Part shown: in pieces, positions 42,133 to 50,337 of the stretch
How positions within the stretch are numbered: the stretch's first letter is position 1
Layout of the letters: every line of letters begins with the position of its first letter
DNA from: Burkholderia plantarii
GTDB taxonomy: Bacteria; Pseudomonadota; Gammaproteobacteria; Burkholderiales; Burkholderiaceae
Assembly: GCF_001411805.1 (NCBI RefSeq)
Contig: NZ_CP007213.1
Coordinates: 1,426,001-1,490,000 of the forward strand
Length of the DNA: 64,000 nt
Reading direction: 5' to 3'
The notes under the pieces: generated by a model
Told to the model about the DNA's origin: nothing
The model's database searches: none
Seen by the model: the letters and a program-made list of their open reading frames with translations, nothing else
Made by a program: the position numbers and the translations under genes

Positions 42133-43290
42133 TTACTCCGTCTCGTCGAGGTAGTCGTCGGCGTTTCCCGTCCAGAGCGGCATGCGCGGGAATACCGCGC
42201 TGGCTGCCAGCGCCGTGTTTTCGGACGACTGGGCGCCGATGACCAGCGCGAACAGCTGGCCGGCGCCACCTGTATAGGTGGCCGATGCCTGCCAGCGCCA
42301 GGCGATTTCACCGAGCGCCACCCAAACCCCGCCGGTCGGCTTGAACATCACGTACAGATGGTAGGTTTCGTCGATACGGACGCTTTGCTTGACCAACATC
42401 GGCCCGCTGCCGCCCAGCAGACTCGAAGGCGTATCGTCGGTGGTCAGGGTATGGGTTGCGGCGCCGGCCGCCGTGTCGAACGGCCCGTCGCATTCCTCGC
42501 CATCGCACTCGAACGGGTAGATGAATTCCCGATCGACGACTTCGCCCGGCGAGACGCCATCGGGAAGGGCCGCGCCATCCGCCGCCGTGCCGGGACGATT
42601 GACCCGGAAGGTCTGGGTCATGCACAGCTTTCCCTGCCAGGCAAAGCCGGCCGGCAGGTTGACGGTGGCGGTCGCGGCAATGCCGGGTCTTTGCAGTGCC
42701 GTATTGCCGAATGAAAGCGTGCAAACGCTGCTCGCCGGATCGCCTGGAACGCGCAACGGCGCCAGGATCTGGCTGACGCCGGTTTGGGCGGAATAGTGCG
42801 CGAGCGCGGGGCTCGCCACGGTCACGGCGATCGTGGTGGTGGCCGCTTGCCCGTTGACGTCGGCGGTCACGACGATCGTCACCGCACCCGACGTCGCCCA
42901 ATAAAACGTGGCCTGGCCGGCACCCGCGGCGAACGGCGTGACCGCGCCGGCGGTATCGGTCGCCGTGTAATTGCCGACGATGGCGCCGGCGGGCGTGACG
43001 TCGAACGACAGCCCGGTGATATTGGCCCCGGGCGTGTTCGGAGAACTGACCGTCCAGGTTTCGCGGCCGCCGATGACCGCCGGATAACCATCGGCCACCG
43101 GGCCGGCAAGCCCCTGGACAGCCAGGGCTGGAACGACCGCCGCCGCCGGCGGCGACGCCTGGGCTGCGGGTTGCGCCGCCGCCTGGGCCGCCGGTTGAGC
43201 CTGCGCTACCAACGGCGTATGACAGAACGGGCACTCACCCGGAGAGGCGCTGGTATACGTGCAAAACGGGGCATTCTTGCAGACATACAT
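42133..43290 (-). CDS. Unknown protein: N-terminal zinc ribbon, linker and Ig-like domain
   Basis: 385 residues. The start ATG 43290 follows AGGTGATCTC. C4, C10, C20 and C23 (CKNAPFC...ECPFC) make a compact zinc-ribbon-like knuckle. A Gln/Ala/Pro linker follows (about 30-55). Residues about 70-160 look like a bacterial Ig-like/cadherin-type domain (TWTVSSPNTPG, NITGLSFDVTPAG, NGQAATTTIAVTV). The remainder (about 165-385) is beta-rich with FECDGEECDGPFD. There is no signal peptide or membrane helix, which is odd for Ig-like folds; export by a specialised system is possible. GC content is lower than in the neighbours. No family recognised as a whole. Confidence 0.6.
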   Translation of the reverse strand: MYVCKNAPFCTYTSASPGECPFCHTPLVAQAQPAAQAAAQPAAQASPPAAAVVPALAVQGLAGPVADGYPAVIGGRETWTVSSPNTPGANITGLSFDVTPAGAIVGNYTATDTAGAVTPFAAGAGQATFYWATSGAVTIVVTADVNGQAATTTIAVTVASPALAHYSAQTGVSQILAPLRVPGDPASSVCTLSFGNTALQRPGIAATATVNLPAGFAWQGKLCMTQTFRVNRPGTAADGAALPDGVSPGEVVDREFIYPFECDGEECDGPFDTAAGAATHTLTTDDTPSSLLGGSGPMLVKQSVRIDETYHLYVMFKPTGGVWVALGEIAWRWQASATYTGGAGQLFALVIGAQSSENTALAASAVFPRMPLWTGNADDYLDETE

Positions 43291-43507
43291 GAGATCACCT
43301 CGGTGAATCCGGAATGGGCGGACTGGATTGCTTGAGGCGAGTCTATCGAGTCGAGGCAGGCGGAACTTGAACAAATCGACGAATCTGCTCGCGGGTGCTG
43401 CGAATGCGATGTCGGCAGGGAGAACCGGCGAGCCACGCCGGAAAATCCGGCACGGATACGGGAGAAGACGAACGCCGCCGCCGTCAGGCGACGGCAGCGG
43501 ACCGGGC

Positions 43508-43762
43508 TCAGGTGCCGCGCTTGCGCACCGCGCCGACGATCACGAGCAGCACGATCGCGCCGATGATCGAGGCGACCCAGCCCGCCCCCTGGCCCGGCTG
43601 GTACCAGCCGGCCATGCGGCCCACGTAGCCGGCCACCACCGAGCCGGCGATGCCGAGCACGATCGTCATCACGATGCCCATGCCGTCGTCGCCGGGTTTC
43701 AGCGCGCGCGCGAGCAGGCCGACGACGAGACCGACCACCAGGGTTTCGAGGAGATGAATCAT
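43508..43762 (-). CDS. GlsB/YeaQ/YmgE-family small membrane protein
   Basis: 84 residues with three hydrophobic helices (LLETLVVGLVVGLLARAL, MGIVMTIVLGIAGSVVAGYVG, WVASIIGAIVLLVIVGAV) and the family's GxxARxLxPGxxxxG loop (LLARALKPGDDGMG). Also called transglycosylase-associated protein; these inner-membrane proteins are induced by stress in several bacteria, but the mechanism is not known. AGGAGCGCTC lies directly before ATG 43762. Confidence 0.88.
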   Translation of the reverse strand: MIHLLETLVVGLVVGLLARALKPGDDGMGIVMTIVLGIAGSVVAGYVGRMAGWYQPGQGAGWVASIIGAIVLLVIVGAVRKRGT

Positions 43763-43889
43763 GAGCGCTCCTTGCGGGTTGGATCGAAACGGGTGAAATA
43801 CATTCGCATGGACCGGCCGACGCGCGCACAGTTCGGCAGCAGCACCCGTGCCTGCCCAGGCTCGGCGGCCGGGCGCGTCCGGCCTGGAC

Positions 43890-44762
43890 TCACGCCGATG
43901 CCAGGCCGCCGTCGCCACCCGCGGCTTCGCCGCGCCGGTAGCCGCCCGTGGCCGCCAGCAGCGCGCGCGTGTAGTCGCTCGTCACGCGCGCGGCGCGCAG
44001 GTCCTCGATCGCGAGCTGCTCGACGATGCCGCCGTGCCGCATCACGGCGAGCCGCTCGCAGAGGAAGCCGACCACGGCGAGATGATGGCTGACCAGCAGC
44101 ATCGTCAGCCCGCGCTCGCGATGCAGGCGGCTCAGCAGGTTCAGGATGCCGGCCTGCACCGACACGTCGAGCGCCGAGGTCGGCTCGTCGAGCAGCAGCA
44201 CGCGCGGCTCGACGATCAGCGCGCGCGCGATCGCCACGCGCTGCCGCTGGCCGCCCGAGAGCTGGTGCGGGTAGCGGAACCGGAACGCGGCGTCGAGCCC
44301 GACCTCGGCCAGCGCGCGCGGGATGCGCGTGTCGGCGCCGGCGATGCCGTGGATCGCGAGCGGCTCGCGCAGCGTTTCGTCCACGGTGAAGCGCGGATGC
44401 AGCGACGCGTAGGGATCCTGGAACACCATCTGCACGTCGCGACGGAACGCGCGGTCGAGCTTGCCCCGCACGGGCCGGCCGTCGATCGCGAGCGTGCCGG
44501 CCGCCGCCGGCACGAGGCCGGTCAGCGCGCGCAGCAGCGTCGATTTGCCGGAACCCGATTCGCCGACCAGCCCGAACGCGGCGCCGCGCGCCACCGCGAA
44601 GCTGGCCTCGCGCACCGCGTCCACGTGGCCCGCGCGCGTCGCGAAGCGCACCGACACGGCACGCACGTCGATCATCGGCGCGGCGGCGGTCCCGATGTCG
44701 GCGGCATCGTCGGGCATGGCGGCGCGCGCGGCCTCGCGGGCCGGCTCGGAGCGGGCCGTCAT
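43890..44762 (-). CDS. Peptide ABC transporter ATP-binding protein (DppF/OppF-like)
   Basis: 290 residues. Walker A GESGSGKST (about 68-76), Q-loop MVFQDPYASLHPRF, signature LSGGQRQR and Walker B LLLDEPTSALD are intact. It energises dipeptide/oligopeptide import. It is the last gene of a five-gene operon; its ATG overlaps the stop of the DppD-like gene (ATGA), giving tight coupling. Confidence 0.92.
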   Translation of the reverse strand: MTARSEPAREAARAAMPDDAADIGTAAAPMIDVRAVSVRFATRAGHVDAVREASFAVARGAAFGLVGESGSGKSTLLRALTGLVPAAAGTLAIDGRPVRGKLDRAFRRDVQMVFQDPYASLHPRFTVDETLREPLAIHGIAGADTRIPRALAEVGLDAAFRFRYPHQLSGGQRQRVAIARALIVEPRVLLLDEPTSALDVSVQAGILNLLSRLHRERGLTMLLVSHHLAVVGFLCERLAVMRHGGIVEQLAIEDLRAARVTSDYTRALLAATGGYRRGEAAGGDGGLASA

Positions 44763-45649
44763 GACGCCTCCCCGAGCCAGGCCGGATCGAACGCGACCAC
44801 CGGCAGTTCGTCGGGCGGCGCGACGAGCGGCGGGCTCGCGCCGAGCAGCGCGCGCGTGTACGGATGTCGCGCGTGAACCAGGTCGCGCGCCGCGCAGGTC
44901 TCCACCACGCGGCCCGCCACCATCACGGCCACGCGGTCGCAGAACGACATCACGAGCGGCAGGTCGTGGCTGATCAGGATCAGCCCGGTGCCGTGGCGCG
45001 CGATCATCGCGTCGAGCACGGCCAGCACCTGCAGCGACACGGCCACGTCGAGCGCCGAGGTGGGCTCGTCGGCGATCAGCAGGCGCGGCCCGGTGGACAC
45101 CATCATCGCGATCATCACGCGCTGGCCCATGCCGCCCGACAGCTCGTGCGGATAGGCGTCGGCCACGCGCGCGGGCGCGTCGATGCCGACCGCCGCGAGC
45201 GCCTCGACGATCCGCCCGCGCAGCGCGCGGCCGCGCAGGCCCGGCTCGCGCAGCCGGAACGCCTCGGCCATCTGGCGCGCCACCGTCATCACCGGGTTCA
45301 GCGAATACTTCGGGTCCTGCAGGATCATCGCGATCTCGGCGCCGCACAGACGCCGCCGCTCGCCGGCGCGCATCGCCAGCAGGTCGCGGCCGGCGAAACG
45401 CAGCCCGCGCGCGCTCCATTGCGCGGCCTGCGGCAGCAGCCCGAGCAGCGCGCGGCCGGTCAGCGATTTGCCCGAGCCCGATTCGCCGACGATGCCGAGC
45501 CGCTCGCCCGGCGCGAGCGTGAGCGAGAGGTCGCGCACGGCGTCGATGAGCGTGCCGTCGTGGCCGCGAAAGCCGATCCGCAGGCCGTCGATCTCGACCA
45601 GCGGTGCCGCCTCGCCCGGCGGCGGCGTGGTGCGTGGCGGTGCGTTCAT
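44759..45649 (-). CDS. Peptide ABC transporter ATP-binding protein (DppD/OppD-like)
   Basis: 296 residues from ATG 45649, which has GGAG at the ideal distance; an in-frame ATG at 45661 would overlap the permease. Walker A GESGSGKS (residues about 54-61), MILQDPKYSLNPVM, signature LSGGMGQR and Walker B LLIADEPTSALD are present. The C-terminal HARHPYTRALLGASP is characteristic of the OppD/DppD branch. It pairs with the DppF-like ATPase. Confidence 0.92.
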   Translation of the reverse strand: MNAPPRTTPPPGEAAPLVEIDGLRIGFRGHDGTLIDAVRDLSLTLAPGERLGIVGESGSGKSLTGRALLGLLPQAAQWSARGLRFAGRDLLAMRAGERRRLCGAEIAMILQDPKYSLNPVMTVARQMAEAFRLREPGLRGRALRGRIVEALAAVGIDAPARVADAYPHELSGGMGQRVMIAMMVSTGPRLLIADEPTSALDVAVSLQVLAVLDAMIARHGTGLILISHDLPLVMSFCDRVAVMVAGRVVETCAARDLVHARHPYTRALLGASPPLVAPPDELPVVAFDPAWLGEAS

Positions 45650-45650
45650 C

Positions 45651-46598
45651 TCAGGCTCCATGGCGCGGGTCGAGCACGTCGCGCAGCCCGTCGCCGAGCA
45701 GGTTGAAGGCGAGGCTCACGAGCAGGATCGCGATGCCGGGCAGCGTCGCCACCCACCACGCGTCGAGCAGCACGCCGCGGCCCGAGGCCACCATGAAGCC
45801 CCATTCGGGGCTCGGCGGCTGCGCGCCGAGGCCGAGGAAGCCGAGCCCGGCCACGGTCAGGATGATGCCGGCCATGTCGAGCGTGGCGCGCACGATCACC
45901 GACGACAGGCAGAGCGGCACGATGTAGCGCCGCAGGATGCGCCAGCCCGAGGCGCCCTGCAGGCGCGCGGCGTGGATGAAATCGGCCTGCGCGATGCGGA
46001 TCGTCTCGGCGCGCGCGAGGCGCGCGTAGGCGGGCCACGCGGTGATCGAGATCGCCACCACGGCGTTCACCACGCCGGGGCCGAGCGCGGCCGCGAAGGC
46101 GAGCGCCAGCACGATCTTCGGGAACGCCAGCGCGATGTCGGTCAGGCGCATCAGCACGCTGTCGACGAAGCCGCCCGCGTAGCCGGCGGTGGTGCCGATC
46201 AGCACGCCGATCGGCACCACGATCGCCACCACCAGGATCGCGATGCCGAGCGTGATGCGCGAGCCGCCGATCAGGCGCGAGCCGATGTCGCGGCCGAGCT
46301 GGTCGGTGCCGAGCCAGTGCGAGGGCGTGCCGGGCGGCAGCAGCCGGTCGCCCAGCACCTGCGCGAGCGGGTCGTGAGGCATCAGCAGCGGCGCGGCCAG
46401 CGCCACCAGGATCAGCGCGGCGAGGATCGCGAGGCCGAGCAGGTTCAGCGGATTGCGCGCGAAACGGCGCCAGCGGCGCCAGGCGAGGCCGAGCGAGGCC
46501 TGCAGGCGCGAGGCGGGCGTATCGGTGAGCAGCCACGCGCGCCGCGTGGGGCGGCCGGGCGGCTTGATGGAGCCGGGAGAGGCGGGGGGCTGGGTCAT
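45651..46598 (-). CDS. Peptide ABC transporter permease (DppC-like)
   Basis: 315 residues, about six membrane helices. An N-terminal cytoplasmic stretch precedes RNPLNLLGLAILAALILVALAAP. The periplasmic loop has LGTDQLGRDIGSRLIGGSR, the DppC/OppC signature, and the EAA loop is ARLARAETIRIAQADFIHAARLQGASG. It forms the inner-membrane channel with the DppB-like permease. Confidence 0.92.
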   Translation of the reverse strand: MTQPPASPGSIKPPGRPTRRAWLLTDTPASRLQASLGLAWRRWRRFARNPLNLLGLAILAALILVALAAPLLMPHDPLAQVLGDRLLPPGTPSHWLGTDQLGRDIGSRLIGGSRITLGIAILVVAIVVPIGVLIGTTAGYAGGFVDSVLMRLTDIALAFPKIVLALAFAAALGPGVVNAVVAISITAWPAYARLARAETIRIAQADFIHAARLQGASGWRILRRYIVPLCLSSVIVRATLDMAGIILTVAGLGFLGLGAQPPSPEWGFMVASGRGVLLDAWWVATLPGIAILLVSLAFNLLGDGLRDVLDPRHGA

Positions 46599-46677
46599 CG
46601 GCGATTCGGGCAGGGCAAGGGCGGCACGGGCGGCATGAGCGAGAAGAGCGAGGAGGGCGGCGGGGTGCGCATGCCGT

Positions 46678-47802
46678 TCATCGCGCGCGCGGATCGAACA
46701 CGCGATAGAGCGCGTCGGTTAGCAGGTTGAGCGTGATGAACATCGCGCCGATCACGAGCGTGGCGCCGAGCACCGCGTTCATGTCGGCGTTGAGCAGCGC
46801 GCCCGTCAGGTACGAGCCGATGCCGGGCCACGCGAACACGATCTCGGTCAGCACCGAGCCTTCGAGCAGGTTGCTGTAGGTCAGCGCGATCACCGTCAGC
46901 AGCGGCACGGCGATGTTGCCGAACGCGTGGCGCCAGATCACGAGGCGCTCCGGCACGCCCTTGGCGCGCGCGGTCACGATGTATTCCTGGCTCAGCTGGT
47001 CGAGCATGAACGAGCGCGTCATGCGGCTCAGGTAGGCCACCGAGTAGTAGCCGAGGATCGCGGCCGGCAGCGCGACGTGCGAGAGCGCGTTGCGGAACAC
47101 GTCCCACTCGCCGGCCAGCGCCGCGTCGATCAGCAGGCTGCCGGTGCGGGCGTCCACCATGCCGTCGTAGGCCGCGTCGATGCGGCCCGGGCCGCCCACC
47201 CAGTGCAGCTTCGCGTAGAACAGCAGCAGCCCCATCAGGCCGAGCCAGAACACCGGCACCGAGCTGCCGATCAGGCCGACGAAGCGGGCGAGGTGATCGA
47301 CCGGCCCGTTGTGGCGCACCGCGGCGGCCACGCCGAGCGGCACGCCGACGCCGATCCCGATCAGCGTGGCGAGCGTGGCCAGTTCGAGCGTGGCGGGGAA
47401 CACGCGCAGGATGTCGTCGCGCACCGGGTTGGCGGTCAGCAGCGAGATGCCGAGGTCGCCGTGCAGCACGGCGCGCACGTAGATCAGGAACTGTTCGGCG
47501 AGCGACCGGTCGAGGCCGAGCGCCGCGCGTTCGGCCGCGTAGGCGGCGGCCGAGGCGCGATCGCCGAGCACCGCCAGCACCGGATCGATCGGCACCTTGC
47601 GGCCGATCACGAAGGTCAGCGCGAGCAGCCCGGCGAACGTGACGGCCAGCGTCAGCAGCCAGCGCGCGAGGCGCAGCAGCCGGCGCACGAGCGGCCGGCG
47701 CGCCGGCAGCGTGCGCGGCGCGTCGAGCCGCGAAACGGAAGCGGGCCCGGCGGCGGAACGTGAATCGGGCCGTGAATCGGGTGATGAAGCGGGGGACGGC
47801 AT
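46678..47802 (-). CDS. Peptide ABC transporter permease (DppB-like)
   Basis: 374 residues with six membrane helices. It shows the DppB layout: RKVPIDPVLAVLGDRAS, LDRSLAEQFLIYVRAVLHGDLGIS and the EAA-loop EYIVTARAKGVPERLVIWRHAFGN. The N-terminal ~35 residues are Ser/Pro/Arg-rich, and an internal start could be used. The binding-protein gene is 80 bp upstream on the same strand. Confidence 0.9.
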   Translation of the reverse strand: MPSPASSPDSRPDSRSAAGPASVSRLDAPRTLPARRPLVRRLLRLARWLLTLAVTFAGLLALTFVIGRKVPIDPVLAVLGDRASAAAYAAERAALGLDRSLAEQFLIYVRAVLHGDLGISLLTANPVRDDILRVFPATLELATLATLIGIGVGVPLGVAAAVRHNGPVDHLARFVGLIGSSVPVFWLGLMGLLLFYAKLHWVGGPGRIDAAYDGMVDARTGSLLIDAALAGEWDVFRNALSHVALPAAILGYYSVAYLSRMTRSFMLDQLSQEYIVTARAKGVPERLVIWRHAFGNIAVPLLTVIALTYSNLLEGSVLTEIVFAWPGIGSYLTGALLNADMNAVLGATLVIGAMFITLNLLTDALYRVFDPRAR

Positions 47803-47882
47803 CGGGGCGGCGGTCTCCGGGTCGGGACGGGTTCGAACGGGGCGGCGGCGATCGGGGCCGCGACGTCAGGATCGGCGCATTG

Positions 47883-49496
47883 TCACTTCTTCAGCTTGCG
47901 GTACGACACGAGATCGTTGATCGGGCCGACCTCGAGGCCGCTCACGCCGGGCGCGGTCGCCACCTGCGCGACCTTCTCGAACAGGATCACGAACGGCGAG
48001 TTCGCCAGCAGCGCCTTCTGCATCGCCTGGTAGCGCTTCGCGCGCTCGGCCGTGGACGGCTCCACCAGCGCCGCGTCGGTCTGCTGCGTCAGCGCCGGGA
48101 TGTTCCAGGCGTTGCGCCAGGCGAGCATCCTGTAGCTGGAGCCGTCCGAGTTGTCCGGGTTCCAGGCGAAGCCCTGCGCGTTGCTGTGCGGGTCGATGTA
48201 GTCCGCCGACCATTCGCCGATGTAGATGTCGTGCTGCCGCGCGCGGTACTTCGCGAGCGTCTGCTTGTTGTCGCCGGGGATCAGCGTGAGCTTCACGCCG
48301 GCCAGCGCGAAATTCGCCTGGATCGCCTGCGCGATGTCGGTGTACGGATAATCGTTGCGCACGTCCATCGTCACGGCGAAACCGTTCGGCACGCCGGCCT
48401 TCGCGAGCAGCGCCTTCGCCCGGGCCACGTCGAGATGGTACGGGTTCGCGTTCAGCGTGCCAAGGAATCCTTCGGGCAGGAAGGTCTGGTGGACGGCGTA
48501 GGTGGTCTTCACCACGTGCTGCTGGATGCCCGCGTAATCGACCAGCCACTTCAGCGCCTCCTGCACCTCGGTTTTGGCCAGCGTCGGGTTCCGGGTGTTC
48601 AGGCCGAGGTAGAGCAGCGTGGCCTGCGGCGAGGCCGCGACCTTCGCCTTGCCGTTCTTCACCACGGCGGCCAGGTCGTCGGGGCTCAGGTCGCGCGCGG
48701 CGTCGACGTCGCCGTTCTCCAGCATCAGCCGCTGGGTGGCGGCCTCGGGCACGTGGCGCAGCACGATCCGGCGGATCGCGAGCGGCAGCCGGTAGCCGTC
48801 GTCGCGCTGCAGCACGAGGCTGTCGCCGGCGGTCCACTTGACGAGCCGGTAGCCGCCCGAGCCGGCCTCGTGGGTCTTGAGCCAGCCGTTGCCGTAGTCG
48901 TCGCCCTGCTGGTGCGAGAGCAGCAGCTTGCTGTCGACGATCGAGGCGGGCCAGGCGCCGAGCACGTTCAGCACGAAGGTGCTGGCGTAGCGGCGGTCGG
49001 TGCGGATCGTGACCTCGTGCTCGCCGGCCTTCGTCACGTTCTGCGCGACGTTGGCCTTCGTCAGCCCGATGCCGGCCAGCACCGCGGCCGGCCCCTTGTC
49101 GAGCAGCACCGCGCGCCGGATCGACCAGACCACGTCGTCGGCCGTGAGCGGGTTGCCCGAGTGGAACTTCAGGCCGTCGCGCAGGCGGAACGTGAAGCGC
49201 GTGCCGTCGGCGCTCACGCTCCACGACTGCGCCACGTCGCCGTCGAACTTCGACGGGTCGGCGAGGTTCACGCGCACCAGCCGGTCGTAGACGTTGGCCA
49301 CGTATTCCTCGGGCATCAGCTCGTAGATCTCGGCCGGGTCGAGCGTCGAGAATTCGTCGAGCAGCGTGGCCATCACGAAGATGTCCTTCGGCGTGGCGGC
49401 GAGCGCGCGGCCGGCGGGCAGCGCGGCCAGCGCCAGGCAGCCGGTGGTGGCGAGCGCTGCGAAGGCGGCGGCGAGCGGGGGTCTCCAGGGCTTCAT
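47883..49496 (-). CDS. Peptide ABC transporter substrate-binding protein (DppA-like)
   Basis: 537 residues. ATG 49496 follows GGAGTGCGC. The signal peptide covers about residues 1-35 (ending GRALA). The mature protein is a family-5 solute-binding protein: DEFSTLDPAEIYELMPEEYVANVYDRLVR, FRLRDGLKFHSGNPLTADDVVWSI and DIYIGEWSADYIDPHSNAQGF are typical landmarks. It is the first gene of the ABC operon. A paralogue with very similar segments is encoded at 52009-53598 on the same strand. Confidence 0.92.
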   Translation of the reverse strand: MKPWRPPLAAAFAALATTGCLALAALPAGRALAATPKDIFVMATLLDEFSTLDPAEIYELMPEEYVANVYDRLVRVNLADPSKFDGDVAQSWSVSADGTRFTFRLRDGLKFHSGNPLTADDVVWSIRRAVLLDKGPAAVLAGIGLTKANVAQNVTKAGEHEVTIRTDRRYASTFVLNVLGAWPASIVDSKLLLSHQQGDDYGNGWLKTHEAGSGGYRLVKWTAGDSLVLQRDDGYRLPLAIRRIVLRHVPEAATQRLMLENGDVDAARDLSPDDLAAVVKNGKAKVAASPQATLLYLGLNTRNPTLAKTEVQEALKWLVDYAGIQQHVVKTTYAVHQTFLPEGFLGTLNANPYHLDVARAKALLAKAGVPNGFAVTMDVRNDYPYTDIAQAIQANFALAGVKLTLIPGDNKQTLAKYRARQHDIYIGEWSADYIDPHSNAQGFAWNPDNSDGSSYRMLAWRNAWNIPALTQQTDAALVEPSTAERAKRYQAMQKALLANSPFVILFEKVAQVATAPGVSGLEVGPINDLVSYRKLKK

Positions 49497-49732
49497 GCGC
49501 ACTCCATCGGTGGCGAATCGGCAGGGGGTGGCGGGATCGCCCGCGACGGCGGAGCGCGGCACGCGCATCGTCGCTTGTCACGGGCGTGCCGTATTAAAGC
49601 AGACAATCGGCGGCTATCTAAGTCCGTCAAAATTCGGCATGCTTGCGCGGCGCGGCACCGCGCGGCGAAGCCAGGCAGGCTGGCGGAGGCGGCGGAGCCG
49701 GACCGACATCGACAGGCAAGGGGGCAGGCACG

Positions 49733-50272
49733 ATGGACAGGAAGGAAGCGAGGGCGAAGGTGCGCGGACGGCTCGCGGCCGGCGAGACCAAGAGCGAGGT
49801 GTTCCGCGCGCTGTCGGGACAGGGCGTCAAGGATCGCGCGCTGGCGTTCCTGATCGCCTCGCATCTCGATCCGCGCCGTTACGAACAGAACCGGATCCAC
49901 GTCAGGATCGTGATCGCGGTCGCTTGCCTGCAGCTGATCATCGGCCTGCTGACCGGCGCCTATCTCGGCGTGACCCGCTCGCCCGTGGAGGGAAGCATCG
50001 TCGGCGGCGTGGTGGTGGTGATGGCCGGCCTGTTCCTGTGGGGCTTCGCCACCCACAACGCGGGCGCCTACAACGCGTTCCTGCTCGTCACGATCGCGCA
50101 GTGGGCGCGGCAGCTGCGCGAATTCGCCGTCGATCCGGGCGGCGCGGCCGTGGCGCTCGGCGTCTCGATCGTGATCTTCGCCTACGTCTGGTTCGTGCGC
50201 AGCCGGCTGTTTCCCGATTTCGCGTTCATCGGCCCGCGCAAGGCGGGCGGCCAGTACGTGTTTACGGAGTGA
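49733..50272 (+). CDS. Membrane protein of unknown function
   Basis: 179 residues. The N-terminal ~45 residues are charged and helical (EARAKVRGRLAAGETKSEVF...DRALAFLIASH). Four membrane helices follow (VIAVACLQLIIGLLTGAYLG, IVGGVVVVMAGLFLWGFA, a segment around YNAFLLVTIAQWARQL, and AVALGVSIVIFAYVWFV). The C-terminal tail FIGPRKAGGQYVFTE is short and polar. No family recognised with certainty. ATG 49733 begins MDRKEA; a purine-rich GGGGGCAGG region precedes it. Confidence 0.65.
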   Translation: MDRKEARAKVRGRLAAGETKSEVFRALSGQGVKDRALAFLIASHLDPRRYEQNRIHVRIVIAVACLQLIIGLLTGAYLGVTRSPVEGSIVGGVVVVMAGLFLWGFATHNAGAYNAFLLVTIAQWARQLREFAVDPGGAAVALGVSIVIFAYVWFVRSRLFPDFAFIGPRKAGGQYVFTE

Positions 50273-50337
50273 AGATATTTCCCGCGGCGGCTGGATGCGC
50301 CGGTTCGTCAATATCTATCGATTTGGACGGGTTCGCC

